Source of the DNA: Gracilariopsis chorda
Lineage: Eukaryota; Rhodophyta; Florideophyceae; Gracilariales; Gracilariaceae
Length of the DNA stretch: 64,000 bases
NCBI GenBank assembly: GCA_003194525.1
Contig: NBIV01000140.1
Span: 1-64,000, forward strand
Direction of reading: 5' to 3'
The translations under genes and the position numbers were made by a program. The notes beneath the pieces are model-generated. The model was given only the letters and a program-made list of their open reading frames with translations, ran no database searches and was not told the origin of the DNA. Below are positions 1 through 9,479 of this stretch, piece after piece. Every line of letters begins with the position of its first letter. The first letter of the stretch is position 1.

Positions 1-1
1 G

Positions 2-931
2 TTCTCCGGTGAAGATCCGATCCTCGTGTTGACTTTTTTGCCCGATTTGTGCAGGAAACAGACGTACTCGAAATGAGTGAGGCGCAGGCATACGTTGCGT
101 TGCCCTACTTTCTTTCAGGAATGGCTGAAGATCAGTACAACTCGGTCAGGGGTTCGTCCAGGGCCTCAGAAGGAGGTGTTACGTGCTGGCCCGAGGCTGT
201 ACACTACTGCTCAGGTCGTACGCGACGGGAACTGCAATCAGTCAAGCCATCGTGGCGGTTCGCGATACGAAACAGAAGCCTGGTGAAACGGAAACGTCGT
301 ATTCAACTCGCTTGAATAAAGCGTTTCATCGTTGTGGAAATGTGTTTACCGCTTTTGAGCGTTGCTCCATGCTGGTGGATGGTTTAGATCCTGGTATCAG
401 GGCACTGGTGTCCCGCTACAGGGAAGAGAAGCGCAAGGCGACGTATCTGGAACTGGTCCAGTACGCGCAGGCTGAGGGTGACACCCTCAGAGCGAGAGAC
501 CCGAGGCGTCGGTCGTCGAAGGCTCTCTTCGTCGAGAACGAGGCTTCCTCGGCATCTCTCCCTAACCCGGGACCACCTTCCGGATTTGCGGATAACATCC
601 AGTATCTTGGCAGTCTTGAACAGTCGTTGGCAACCTCGGAACTGCCGTCCACGGTTACACCCCCGTGGTAGATCCGGCCTTTTACGCAAGCCCCGGTCGG
701 GTTCCCCAGCCCCGCTAGCCTACGCGTCGAGCGCCACAAGACACTCCCGCCCGGGATGGTCCAACCCGAAGCAACTAGCATTCCAACCACAACACCCTCA
801 GCACCGCGGAATGATGTCCACGCCACCGGAACACGTTCACCCCGCTGATTTGCTACATTTGTTACCTTGAAGGTCATACTGCGTCGCAGTGTACCCTCCC
901 ATTCGCGAGATGTGGAAGATCGTGGGAAATT
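2..931 (+). pseudogene. Ty3/gypsy gag (capsid/nucleocapsid), broken in several frames
   Basis: Gag builds the virus-like particle of the retrotransposon. The capsid-like stretch can be followed only by changing frame: frame 2 from base 2 to a stop near 58, frame 1 from about 49 to 210, frame 3 from about 210 to 671 (a block with RYREEKRKATYLELVQYA, typical of retrotransposon gag), and frame 1 again to about 870. The nucleocapsid zinc knuckle is clear at 851-892 in frame 2, with spacing Cys-x2-Cys-x4-His-x4-Cys (CYICYLEGHTASQC), and is continuous with the pol frame downstream. The 5' LTR and primer-binding site lie left of the window. The breaks mean this copy cannot make an intact Gag, unless some are assembly errors. 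Confidence 0.75.
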
Positions 932-3712
932 ATGAGAATCTCCCACCGGAGCATAAGGCTCGTGTCCCGAGTAATTCGTATGAAGACGCAAAGGCTGCGG
1001 TCCACAATGCTCAAGCTCGAGAAGCCGCGAAAACCGCGAACGGTAACAACCCTAACCTTTCGGAACGGGCTCAGCCGCACCCAGCGGTCGATTCGGTCCC
1101 GAAAAACTAATCTTGGGAGTCTCCCCACGGGAGGGGTGTCTTCCAAGCCGAAGTTGGAGACGCCTGAGGCGCCACCGCTTCGCTCCCCTGCCAAAATCCT
1201 TACGAGGAAACTGGCTCAAGAAGACGTGAGCTCGGACCACTTAGTGGCTCTGCGTCGTCCGTGGATACGGTCCCGTAACCTCCGCATCCCGGATCGAGTT
1301 TTGGTAATGGCCAAGAGGAACTATAAATTTTATAGTGACCTCGGTCTCTCTAACCAGTTCATGGTTCGTCAGTTATCTGTCCTGGATACAGGTGCCGCTC
1401 CGAACCTGATCAATATCGGGATTATTCCACCCGCCATGCGGAAATGCATTCGCATTGGTCCAAGTCTGGATCTGGCGGACGCTAATAACAACCCGCTCCA
1501 GACTCTTGGAACAATTCCTCTGGTACTCAGACTAGGCACCTACGTGGTGAAGTTGGACTTCATCGTATGCGACTCTCTTGCTGCACCGGTCATCCTCGGT
1601 TGTGATTTCTGTGACCGCTTCGTGGAAGCTATCCGCCCTCGCTCCAGATCCGTGGAATTGGCCAACGGTTCGACCATCCCGATTGTACGGAAGCCCTTGC
1701 GACACGCCTCCCGTAAACGGGTACCTTTACCTGCTGCTCAGGAAGCGTCCAATGTGGATCGAGCATCTACGAAGATTCGCGTCGCGGAACCAGTTTCGAT
1801 CCCGAAGGAATCTCAGGTGTGGGTCTCAGTAACATCCAAACACCACGGGTTGCAGGTTGTTCAACCGCTCCCCTCGCTCTACGAACAGCGCCGTCTCGCA
1901 TTAGCAAATGGGATCGTATCCGTCGAGCCGGACAAACCCTTTAAGGTTCTCGTTGCTAACCTCGGAACTACCACTCAGTGGTTGGTTAAAAACCAGGTCC
2001 TGGGCAACATGCTTCCGCATCCGTTGGCTATCCTTCCTACAAAGATTCCGATATCCGACGTTCTCGGAATACAAGACCCTAAGGAGGGGGAGGAGGTCCC
2101 GTTCGTTCCGTTGGATCCCGCCCGGGAAAGTTCAGATTCGACTGTCGAAGAAGCTCAGAAGAGCACGACTTCATCATCGGCAGATACTGCGTTAGACCCA
2201 GAACAGGCTTTGGATAAGTTGGACCTGGATCACATTAATGAATCTCATCGTGAGAAGTTTCGTGACATGCTCAGGGACTTTACCGCCATGTGGGACGGTT
2301 CCCTGGGGACGATAGGGGTAACCGAACATCGGATTGATTTGTTGCCGGATACACGGCCTATTGCACAGCACCCGTATCGGGCAGGCCCTAAAGCAAGGGG
2401 GGAAGAGAAATCTCAGGTGGAGAAGATGCTGCGAGCTGGAGTTATCGAAGCAGCACAATCCCCTTGGGCTTCTCCTGTTGTCCTTGTTCCGAAAGCCGAT
2501 GGATCATGGCGTTTCTGTGTGGATTACCGCCGCCTGAATGCGGTTACTGTCAAGGACGTCTATCCGATTCCACGAATGGACGAGTACATTGACTCCCTGG
2601 GGAGCGCAACGGTGTTCACTACCCTCGATGCCAATTCGGGATACTGGCAGGTCCCTATTAGGAAAGAAGATCGTGATAAGACCGCGTTTGTGTGCCACCA
2701 AGGACTATATCGCTTTAAGCGAATGCCGTTTGGACTAACGAATGCCCCAGCTACATTCCAACGGGCAATCGATATCCTCTTGGCGAGGTTCAAATGGACC
2801 AGCTGTCTGGTATACTTGGACGACATTATAGTGTTCTCCAATAACTTGGACGATCACCTGTCCCATGTCCGGGAAGTCTTGACAGTGCTCCGCAACGCGG
2901 GCATCACCCTGAAGCTGGGAAAGTGTGAGTTCTGCGCAGATTCGGTAAAATATCTGGGGCACATCATCCGCCCCGGACAGCTTTCAATCGATGAAGCAAG
3001 AGTGAAATCACTTCGAGAGGCGAAACATCCGACTAATCAAACGGAGCTTCGATCCTTCCTAGGACTTTGCAATGTATATCGCCGATTCGTCCCGAACTTC
3101 GCCGACTTGTCAGCACCGCTTAACGCACTCCTCCGGAAAGGACAACCCACCGAACTGGACGTCTTTGACGAGGCTGAGTCGTCAGCATTCTCGTCTCTTG
3201 TCGACGCTGTAACGTCCCCGCCAGTTCTGGCCTTACCGCACCCGGACTTACCCTTCGAAGTGGATACTGACTCAAGTGCCCACCAGGTGGGTTGTGCGTT
3301 GTTTCAAGTCACGGAAGAAGGAGAAAGACATCCGATCGGATATTGGTCACGTTCGTTGAACGTTCACGAGCGCAACTACTCGGTGTCCGAGAAGGAGTGT
3401 CTTGCTGTTGTTTGGGCGTTGGCAACGCTTCGCCCATACCTTATGGGTAACCATTTCAAGGTTCACACCGATCACTCGGCTCTCCGTTGGCTACTCGAAA
3501 TTCGAGAACCGTCGGGCCGCCTCATGCGTTGGCGTCTCCGACTCTCGGAATTTACATTTGATGTCCTCTACAAGAAGGGATCCCTGAATACTCAGGCTGA
3601 CGCCCTATCGCGCTTAGGAACATCAGCGGAAACCGAACTGGTCGACGATCTGGAAATACCATGTTTCATGGCACAATCCCGGAGGGAACGGAAGGAGACG
3701 ACCCAGACGTGA
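815..3712 (+). CDS. pol: Ty3/gypsy pol part 1: nucleocapsid knuckle, protease, reverse transcriptase, RNase H
   Basis: This frame is open from just after a stop at 812-814. In order it carries the zinc knuckle (851-892), an aspartic protease with active-site DTGA (Asp at 1385-1387), reverse transcriptase with RFCVDYRRLN and the catalytic YLDD box (2813-2824), and RNase H with the DTDSS, SEKECLAVVWAL and HTDHSALRW blocks. The first ATG is at 932, after the zinc knuckle, so translation as a fusion from gag is more likely. It ends at 3712 without integrase, which continues in frame 1 from within a 52-base overlap. In related chromoviruses these domains form one polyprotein, so the frame change is either a programmed shift or, given the broken gag, a mutation. 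Order PR-RT-RH-IN with a chromodomain identifies a Ty3/gypsy chromovirus. Confidence 0.9.
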   Translation, partial: CPRHRNTFTPLICYICYLEGHTASQCTLPFARCGRSWEIMRISHRSIRLVSRVIRMKTQRLRSTMLKLEKPRKPRTVTTLTFRNGLSRTQRSIRSRKTNLGSLPTGGVSSKPKLETPEAPPLRSPAKILTRKLAQEDVSSDHLVALRRPWIRSRNLRIPDRVLVMAKRNYKFYSDLGLSNQFMVRQLSVLDTGAAPNLINIGIIPPAMRKCIRIGPSLDLADANNNPLQTLGTIPLVLRLGTYVVKLDFIVCDSLAAPVILGCDFCDRFVEAIRPRSRSVELANGSTIPIVRKPLRHASRKRVPLPAAQEASNVDRASTKIRVAEPVSIPKESQVWVSVTSKHHGLQVVQPLPSLYEQRRLALANGIVSVEPDKPFKVLVANLGTTTQWLVKNQVLGNMLPHPLAILPTKIPISDVLGIQDPKEGEEVPFVPLDPARESSDSTVEEAQKSTTSSSADTALDPEQALDKLDLDHINESHREKFRDMLRDFTAMWDGSLGTIGVTEHRIDLLPDTRPIAQHPYRAGPKARGEEKSQVEKMLRAGVIEAAQSPWASPVVLVPKADGSWRFCVDYRRLNAVTVKDVYPIPRMDEYIDSLGSATVFTTLDANSGYWQVPIRKEDRDKTAFVCHQGLYRFKRMPFGLTNAPATFQRAIDILLARFKWTSCLVYLDDIIVFSNNLDDHLSHVREVLTVLRNAGITLKLGKCEFCADSVKYLGHIIRPGQLSIDEARVKSLREAKHPTNQTELRSFLGLCNVYRRFVPNFADLSAPLNALLRKGQPTELDVFDEAESSAFSSLVDAVTSPPVLALPHPDLPFEVDTDSSAHQVGCALFQVTEEGERHPIGYWSRSLNVHERNYSVSEKECLAVVWALATLRPYLMGNHFKVHTDHSALRWLLEIREPSGRLMRWRLRLSEFTFDVLYKKGSLNTQADALSRLGTSAETELVDDLEIPCFMAQSRRERKETTQT

Positions 3713-5574
3713 ATGGGGATGACATCTGTGACGATATTCTAGCTACAAACCCTACGGCTCCTCCGGATGACCAGGTTGTTCCCATATCCTCTGAGGAAAT
3801 GATCCGTGAACAACAGCAGGATCCTTTCTGTGCCCAGATTCGTGCCCGTCTTAACGGGGGCGCACAGATACCCTTTGCGGTGAACGATCGAGGCTACCTA
3901 GTCAGGTTGCTGACATGGACCCCACAGATCGTTGTACCTCACACGCTGCAGCAGCGCGTCTTGCATCTATCGCATTACGCGAAGCTGGGTGCACATCCCG
4001 GCGGGAGGAAACTATACCTGACCCTTCGCAGGGACTTCTATTGGCCTGCTATGGCATTTGACTGCTATGCAGTTCGCCGCTCGTGCGTGGAATGTGCGAA
4101 GAATAATGTAAAACTTCGGAAGTACTCGAAGAAGTTAACACTATTCCCGGCACGGGCGCCACTCGAATATGTCGCTATTGATATCTTGGGCGAGCTTGTC
4201 AAAACCAAACGTGGTTACAAGTATCTTCTCGTCATTACTGACCGCTTCTCAAAGTTGGTGAGAACAGTACCGCTCAAACGGATTACCGCGGACGTGGTTG
4301 CGCGTGCGTTCGTAACCCACTGGGTCTTTACTTACGGCCCGCCGGTACATCTACTCTCCAACAACGGATCTCAATTTACCTCAAAGTTCTTTCAGGACGT
4401 ATGTAGAATCTTGGGAATCAAGAATATGTTTACTACCACCTACCACCCGCAGTGTAACGGACAAGTGGAACGATTCAATCGTACTATGCTCAACGCACTG
4501 CGCGCGTATGTCGCGGATCACCCCATGGAATGGGACTTGTACACGGACGCTATTACGTACGCGTATAACACCCAGGTACACCGGGTCACGACCCTCGCTC
4601 CATTTGAGCTGGTCCTGTCTCGGGTTCCGCCACCCATGGCTATTGAAGCGCAACCGAACGTCTTGGGGTACCCTTCACCAAGGTTATATCGAGATTCCTG
4701 GAAGGAATGGTTGAAGAACATGGTCCCTACCGCCCAAAAGGCTATGGGAAAAGCCCAGGAGGCATACAAACAGAACTTCGACGCGAAGATTCGTTCCCCG
4801 ATACCCCAGGTCTCGGAAGGGGATTCTGTCTTCCTGCGAAAGGAATATTATAATCCCGAAAAGGAGAAGCGCCACAAGTTGTCACCGATAGTGTATGGAC
4901 CCTATCGGGTGGTTTCCGTCGCCGACGACACAGTCGTACTGGACATCGATAACCAGTTCGAACGCGTCTCACGCGACCGCGTAGCCCACGCGCCTGCGTC
5001 CCCTGAGGGCTCATCACCGCTCGTGACAATCCCGGAGGATGACCTCGTAACTCCGTCAACGGATAATCTGCTTCCGTCCCGCCCACCCGTCTTACCGCAC
5101 CCGGAACGGGGACTCTCGGATCTTCCAATTGCCGATCAACCGGTTGAGCGCGCCGCGCGTATCGTGCAACGCACGCTTGACCCCAAACGCCTAACCGTTA
5201 CTCCGCCCGCGGAGGTCCTTCAGCCTGAACCCACCGCCCTCTCACCTAAGGAGAGGGAGGGACGGGAATCGATCGCGCCATCGCGGAAGGAAGCTCCTGC
5301 TGTCACGGAACGCGTGGTAAGCCCGGCACGGGAGAAGGTTGGGAACAGTGGACGAGCCCGCATCGGGAATACGGCATCGTCGGATGAGCACCCCCGGAGC
5401 AGGGAGGAGTTGAACGCATCACGAAGCGAGAAGGCCGTCTCCGCGGACCCGGATGCACTCCTGTCGAGCGAGTCGCTGGGTAGCGAAGGAGGAAGTAGTG
5501 AACCGGACTCGGTGTGGTCACTAATGTGGCGAATGATATCTCCGAGCACGGAGCACATACAACCTCGGTCATAA
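3661..5574 (+). CDS. Ty3/gypsy pol part 2: integrase with a substituted catalytic residue
   Basis: Integrase inserts the element cDNA into the genome. Visible are the N-terminal zinc-binding HHCC module (His105, His112, Cys142, Cys145), the catalytic core with Asp174 (in VAIDILG) and Glu270 (in NGQVERFNRT), and the GPY/F module (GPY at about residues 413-415). The second catalytic acid, normally in a SDNG motif, is Asn234 here (SNNG, codon AAC at 4360-4362). The 35-residue gap to Glu270 is the normal DDE spacing, so alignment is not in doubt. A GAC to AAC change gives this and should abolish strand transfer. After about residue 440 the protein is a low-complexity Pro/Ser/Glu tail to the stop. 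The chromodomain expected at the C terminus is found only downstream in another frame. Confidence 0.88.
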   Translation: MFHGTIPEGTEGDDPDVNGDDICDDILATNPTAPPDDQVVPISSEEMIREQQQDPFCAQIRARLNGGAQIPFAVNDRGYLVRLLTWTPQIVVPHTLQQRVLHLSHYAKLGAHPGGRKLYLTLRRDFYWPAMAFDCYAVRRSCVECAKNNVKLRKYSKKLTLFPARAPLEYVAIDILGELVKTKRGYKYLLVITDRFSKLVRTVPLKRITADVVARAFVTHWVFTYGPPVHLLSNNGSQFTSKFFQDVCRILGIKNMFTTTYHPQCNGQVERFNRTMLNALRAYVADHPMEWDLYTDAITYAYNTQVHRVTTLAPFELVLSRVPPPMAIEAQPNVLGYPSPRLYRDSWKEWLKNMVPTAQKAMGKAQEAYKQNFDAKIRSPIPQVSEGDSVFLRKEYYNPEKEKRHKLSPIVYGPYRVVSVADDTVVLDIDNQFERVSRDRVAHAPASPEGSSPLVTIPEDDLVTPSTDNLLPSRPPVLPHPERGLSDLPIADQPVERAARIVQRTLDPKRLTVTPPAEVLQPEPTALSPKEREGRESIAPSRKEAPAVTERVVSPAREKVGNSGRARIGNTASSDEHPRSREELNASRSEKAVSADPDALLSSESLGSEGGSSEPDSVWSLMWRMISPSTEHIQPRS

Positions 5575-5999
5575 CCAGTTTCGTGGTGAGCTGAAAAGCA
5601 ACCGCGGACACGGAGAGTGTGGTTGACACTGCGTGCGTTACCGCAGAGCCCCACAAATGGACACTGTGACGCCACTGTCACGCGGACGAAGCCCGAAATT
5701 CCAAACCGTGGAAAGGTGTACACGTACATACCGCCGGCCGGCGTCAGGAGTACAGTCAAGACCCGCGTCGTGGAAAGACCGCGCGCGACACTTGCCGCCA
5801 GCGGCCAGCCAATCACAGTGTGTGATGCATGGCAATCCGCCTCCTGGCGTCGGAACCGTAGTGAACCGCCTCCCTCACCGTGAACGGTCAAACTCACCAG
5901 AGTTGCACGGGTCGCGTGGGAGAAGAGCTCGCGAGCTGCGCGTCAATAGCCGAATCCGGTTAGAACGGAAGGCCCCCCCCACAAGGAGAGGATTAGGAA

Positions 6000-6338
6000 G
6001 TGGAAAGACCGCAATGCGGTATCAAGTCCCAGGCTGACTTTGCCCGCAGGGTCGCGCCAACTTCAGGCAAGTCCCCTCACAGGGTTCTCCCCTTAAGCCC
6101 TGCCATGACGGGTCAGGAGCCGGCTACGTACGACCAGGAGTTTGTCGTTGACCACATCGTGGATCATGTTCTGGACTCCAAAGGAGTGTGGTTTTACCAA
6201 ATCCGATGGTACGGATACCCCCCGGAAGAGGACACATGGGAGCCCATCCAGCACCTTCCTCGTTCCAAGGTGATAACCTACCACCGCCGGACGCGGTTCC
6301 CACTCCCATCCACTTTGGACATGGCCCAGGTTGGGTAG
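6000..6338 (+). CDS. Detached chromodomain of the gypsy element
   Basis: Residues about 47-100 of this frame (from about base 6138) form a chromodomain with the aromatic pattern seen in chromoviral integrases: EFVVDHIVDHV, then WFYQIRWYGYPPEEDTWEP. In chromoviruses this domain is the C terminus of integrase and guides insertion to histone-marked chromatin. Here it is in frame 3 while integrase stops in frame 1 at 5574, and the roughly 430 bases between have no single open frame. The likely reading is decay by frameshift. An unspliced intron is a less likely alternative, since no convincing GT-AG pair was identified. Confidence 0.75.
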   Translation: MERPQCGIKSQADFARRVAPTSGKSPHRVLPLSPAMTGQEPATYDQEFVVDHIVDHVLDSKGVWFYQIRWYGYPPEEDTWEPIQHLPRSKVITYHRRTRFPLPSTLDMAQVG

Positions 6339-6674
6339 GACGACACACTGCACTATGCAGAAGATTCCGAAGACGGAAGAGAAGTCTCCGAAGAGAAGAG
6401 GACACAGGAAGAGATCTGGCTACAGAAGGTTACACGAAGTAATGGACTGGATAGGGAAACCAATGGTCATTGGACGTCACACCGCCTAGCGGTCCGACCG
6501 AAGTAACGGTTTAATGAAGAATACCGCCTAGCGGTCCAGCATGAAGATGCTATGAAGAAGAAAAAGAAGAGTCCGGACATACGGATATAGAAGAAGGAAG
6601 TCGTTTACCACAAGCTATGGAGCGTTAAGCGCTAACCTATATCAGGTGTGCGTGCCACGGTCCAGGATCCTGAC
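6339..6674. repeat. Spacer between chromodomain and antisense gene, with duplicated palindrome
   Basis: This spacer holds no gene. It contains two copies of ACCGCCTAGCGGTCC (6481-6495 and 6523-6537), each with a 5-bp inverted repeat around CTA, and a further short palindrome, GTTAAGCGCTAAC, near 6626. It lies where the sense transcripts (gag-pol) and the antisense gene converge, so the hairpins may mark transcript 3' ends; that role is a guess. Confidence 0.5.
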
Positions 6675-8390
6675 TTAGGATGAGCCGCTCGTTGGCGGTT
6701 GGTAGTTCGCAGACGCGAAAGCCAATAACTCGCTCACGCTGGTGAGGTTGGAAGGCGCAACCACTCCAATGGACTGGAGGTGAGCCCTGAGGGCAACGGC
6801 CTGAGGATCCACGGGGGCCGGGGATGCGGTAGACGGAGAAGCAGCCGCACTGGCGGCCATATTCCAGCCATCTGGAGCAGCCACATGCTGGCCGGATCCG
6901 TCGAGATCGTTGACCATCGCCGTTACCGGGGCTACGGCCTCCTCCACCTCATCGGGGTCGTCATCCACCATTGGATCATCCTCGTAGGAACCGTGCCAGT
7001 CATCGGAAAACATGAACCCAACCGGGTGGCCTCGCGGAACGGAGCGTGGTACATCGCGTAACGCTAGCGCGTGAGCCCGTGAAGTCACGGATACCTCCCA
7101 AGGGTCATAGAAGACGAAGTTGCCAGCGTTTGGATTTCTCCGGCCTGGAGAGCGATCATGCCTGGAAGGCTCACCGTCAGGGACGTTGGAGACGGGGACT
7201 GTATCCCAGTTAACCATATCGATGGTGTTCAGAAGGCACTGAAGCTCATCCACATTGGCTTCGGATCCCAGAGGGATATAGAGATCCAATCGGCGGATAA
7301 CCTGGCGTAGGTGAGGAGGAATGTACCACAGACGGTTCTTGTCGTACACCTCCCAGAGGAGAAATGCGGCAACGCGAGCAGCCCATTCGGCGAGGAAGAG
7401 AGTCCAGTAACCGGAATCCGGATTGTTGATTAATCGTGAACCGATGTAGCTGAGGCACGGAGGCATCTCCGCAAAGCATCCCCTCGGGACTTCGAACCTG
7501 CTCCACCAATGGGGAAGAGGTGCATACCGGCCGCGCATCGCGGATGGACGGAGCCTCTCGACCTCGAGATTTTGGTATGGTACCAGGAACCCGAAGCGGG
7601 AGCGCGCCTTTCGCTCAAACCGGAGTCGGTCAAAGAAGGATCCGCGATGATTCGGACGACGAAGATATCGGAACTCTGCACGCAGAATTGGGCGCCTCCA
7701 GAGGAGCATCCCGGCTTCTATGGGAGTGGACCGGAACGGTGTAGATGGCTGGTAGGCAGCAAGGTTCTCGCAGTATGAGACTTCACCGTAGGTACGGTAC
7801 CGCGAGAGGTCAAAGCTGTATTCCGTTGGTACCAGCTCATCCGGATAACTCGCGCAGGCGAGACGGTCGTAGGCGACCTTGGCCATCCCGGCACGGGCGT
7901 CATTCAGCGTCTCGAAACCATATCTGGTGCGCTTCCGTGCGAGGAACTGTGGCTCTACCGCGATACGCGTCCTCCAGTCGAAGGAGTCGACCATATCCCG
8001 GCCTAGTCCCCCTGGGAGCTCGCCCTCCTCCACATAGGAGTCGATGAGGTCCGAGTCGGAAACCCATGTGGGGTGGAACCAGGGCGCACGCGAAAAGAGG
8101 AGAGCGTCTTCCCGGGGATTGCGGGCCCAAAGTGTCGATGGTGACACCCAGCCGGCGGCGGTCGCAGTGATCGGTATCGCTTGGGCGGAATTCCAGGCGG
8201 CGATACTCGCGGCATCCGAGGCATCCAAGGTTGGAACATGAGACGATCCTCCAGGCAGAGGCAAGGAGAGGAACCCAGAGGTTGGGTGACGAACCCACGA
8301 CTCCGGCGTCGCGAAGGAAGGTTGTCCGCTCGCGGAAGTCCCCTGCGGGGCGCCCGCAGGCGGGTTGTTCGAAAACGGATTGTTGTTCAT
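6675..8390 (-). CDS. Antisense 571-aa ORF inside the gypsy element, unknown function
   Basis: An uninterrupted antisense frame fills the space between pol and the 3' LTR. The frame is open as far as 8576, but there only a TTG starts it. The ATG at 8390 (MNNNPFSNNPP) is preferred because a TATA box lies about 105 bases upstream; an ATG at 8516 would lie upstream of that TATA box. I recognise no family. Visible are a Pro/Ser/Ala-rich N terminus, a basic, aromatic middle third rich in Arg, Trp and Tyr (for example RSRFGFLVPYQNLEVERLRP), an acidic run (DDPMVDDDPDEVEEA) and an Ala/Ser/Pro-rich tail. No transmembrane segment, zinc finger or enzyme motif is obvious. Extra antisense ORFs between pol and the 3' LTR are known in some plant Ty3/gypsy elements (for example Grande and Retand); any homology to those is untested. 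It is intact while gag-pol is broken. Confidence 0.7.
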   Translation of the reverse strand: MNNNPFSNNPPAGAPQGTSASGQPSFATPESWVRHPTSGFLSLPLPGGSSHVPTLDASDAASIAAWNSAQAIPITATAAGWVSPSTLWARNPREDALLFSRAPWFHPTWVSDSDLIDSYVEEGELPGGLGRDMVDSFDWRTRIAVEPQFLARKRTRYGFETLNDARAGMAKVAYDRLACASYPDELVPTEYSFDLSRYRTYGEVSYCENLAAYQPSTPFRSTPIEAGMLLWRRPILRAEFRYLRRPNHRGSFFDRLRFERKARSRFGFLVPYQNLEVERLRPSAMRGRYAPLPHWWSRFEVPRGCFAEMPPCLSYIGSRLINNPDSGYWTLFLAEWAARVAAFLLWEVYDKNRLWYIPPHLRQVIRRLDLYIPLGSEANVDELQCLLNTIDMVNWDTVPVSNVPDGEPSRHDRSPGRRNPNAGNFVFYDPWEVSVTSRAHALALRDVPRSVPRGHPVGFMFSDDWHGSYEDDPMVDDDPDEVEEAVAPVTAMVNDLDGSGQHVAAPDGWNMAASAAASPSTASPAPVDPQAVALRAHLQSIGVVAPSNLTSVSELLAFASANYQPPTSGSS

Positions 8391-8494
8391 AGTAGAGAGG
8401 GGCGCAGAGTCTGTTGAAGAAGGTACTGAGGGTTGATCAGTTGTAACCGTGTTGGTACGGGGGACCGGTATCTCGGCGATTCCCTTGTCGGGAC

Positions 8495-8502
8495 TATTTA
8501 TA
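8495..8502 (-). promoter_or_regulatory. TATA box of the antisense gene
   Basis: The minus strand reads GGTATAAATAGTCCC here, with a perfect TATAAATA core. Transcription starting about 30 bases downstream would leave a short leader before the ATG at 8390. The box is inside the retrotransposon, just internal to the polypurine tract, so the antisense gene would not depend on the LTR promoter. Confidence 0.6.
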
Positions 8503-8553
8503 CCCTCGCGCCTCATCTCCTCACGCCTATACTCGCGTTCGTTTTCGGCCCTT

Positions 8554-8564
8554 AAGGAGGGGGA
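8554..8564 (+). other. Polypurine tract of the gypsy element
   Basis: AAGGAGGGGGA lies immediately before the TG that opens the 3' LTR. This is where plus-strand DNA synthesis is primed in LTR retrotransposons. Its position fixes the LTR start at 8565. Confidence 0.8.
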
Positions 8565-9479
8565 TGTGTAGTGCAATACATTCCCGCGTACGGGCGATGG
8601 TGAAACTCATATCTGAGGTGTACTCGGTGCGAGCGATGAAGCGGGATGCATGAATTTTAGCCCCCGTTTACCGGGCTAATTAGCGGTCTGGTTACCCAGG
8701 GTGGTTATGGGAACATTCATATTTTGTGGTACTTGCCTGGCAAGGGTGGTGGACACGTGGCTACAGCCCCGGCCAGGAGGCCCAAAACGGCTACTTGTTT
8801 TAGTATAGTTTAGGGGTTAATTTTACTTAGGCTAGTGCACTACCTACTGTACTGCACTGAGCTAGTACTTGAGCGTCGGCCGCACGGCGGCGAGCTCACC
8901 AAGAAAAGTAACAAGAGTTCGGCTCTGACTCTATTCGCCATGCGAAGTGTCTAACTCCTCGCGGAGGTACACCGCTTGCCCGATAGTTTCACCCGACTCG
9001 CACCACCGAGGAGACCGTGCTCGTCGTACCCAGTGGGTTGTGACCACTCGTGGTATTCGTTGTTGTCGTGTGACCGCCCGTACAGGCCCTATCTCCGCCC
9101 CAGTTTTGGGTATTGATATTACCGACGTGTGTCGTGAGACCGTGAGACCATCCCTTCCCCTCATATCCCCTAACCGCCGCGCGGTGCGTGTTTGTGTGTG
9201 TGTATCGGCACCCCCCTCCGGGGTCTGTTCCCGCTTTCCGCACGCCCCCGTCGGGTGGTCCCTTTCCCTCTTTTGTTCCCCTGTTCGCAGGCTACTTCCG
9301 GACCAGCCGTGGTTCCGACCCGTTCTAACCCCTAAACCTCCGAGGTACATCCAGGCTCCCGACGGAGTTACACCCGTCATACGGGACACGGAGGGCTCTA
9401 CCCAGCTGGGCCTACCTCTCCAAGAGAGCAAGGCTTCGAGCTGCCTTGGGTGCCTTTCCCACACCGGGATTGCACCACA
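8565..9479 (+). repeat. 3' LTR of the gypsy element (915 bp)
   Basis: The LTR starts TGTGTAGTGCAAT directly after the polypurine tract and ends ATTGCACCACA, giving short imperfect terminal inverted repeats and the canonical TG...CA ends. Near its 3' end it carries CTCTACCCAGCTGGGCC, also present at the same relative place in the two solo LTRs at 59758-60582 and 62167-62985, so the three belong to related families. The 5' LTR is outside the window, so LTR divergence and the target duplication cannot be tested here. LINE-like coding sequence begins at the next base. Confidence 0.8.
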
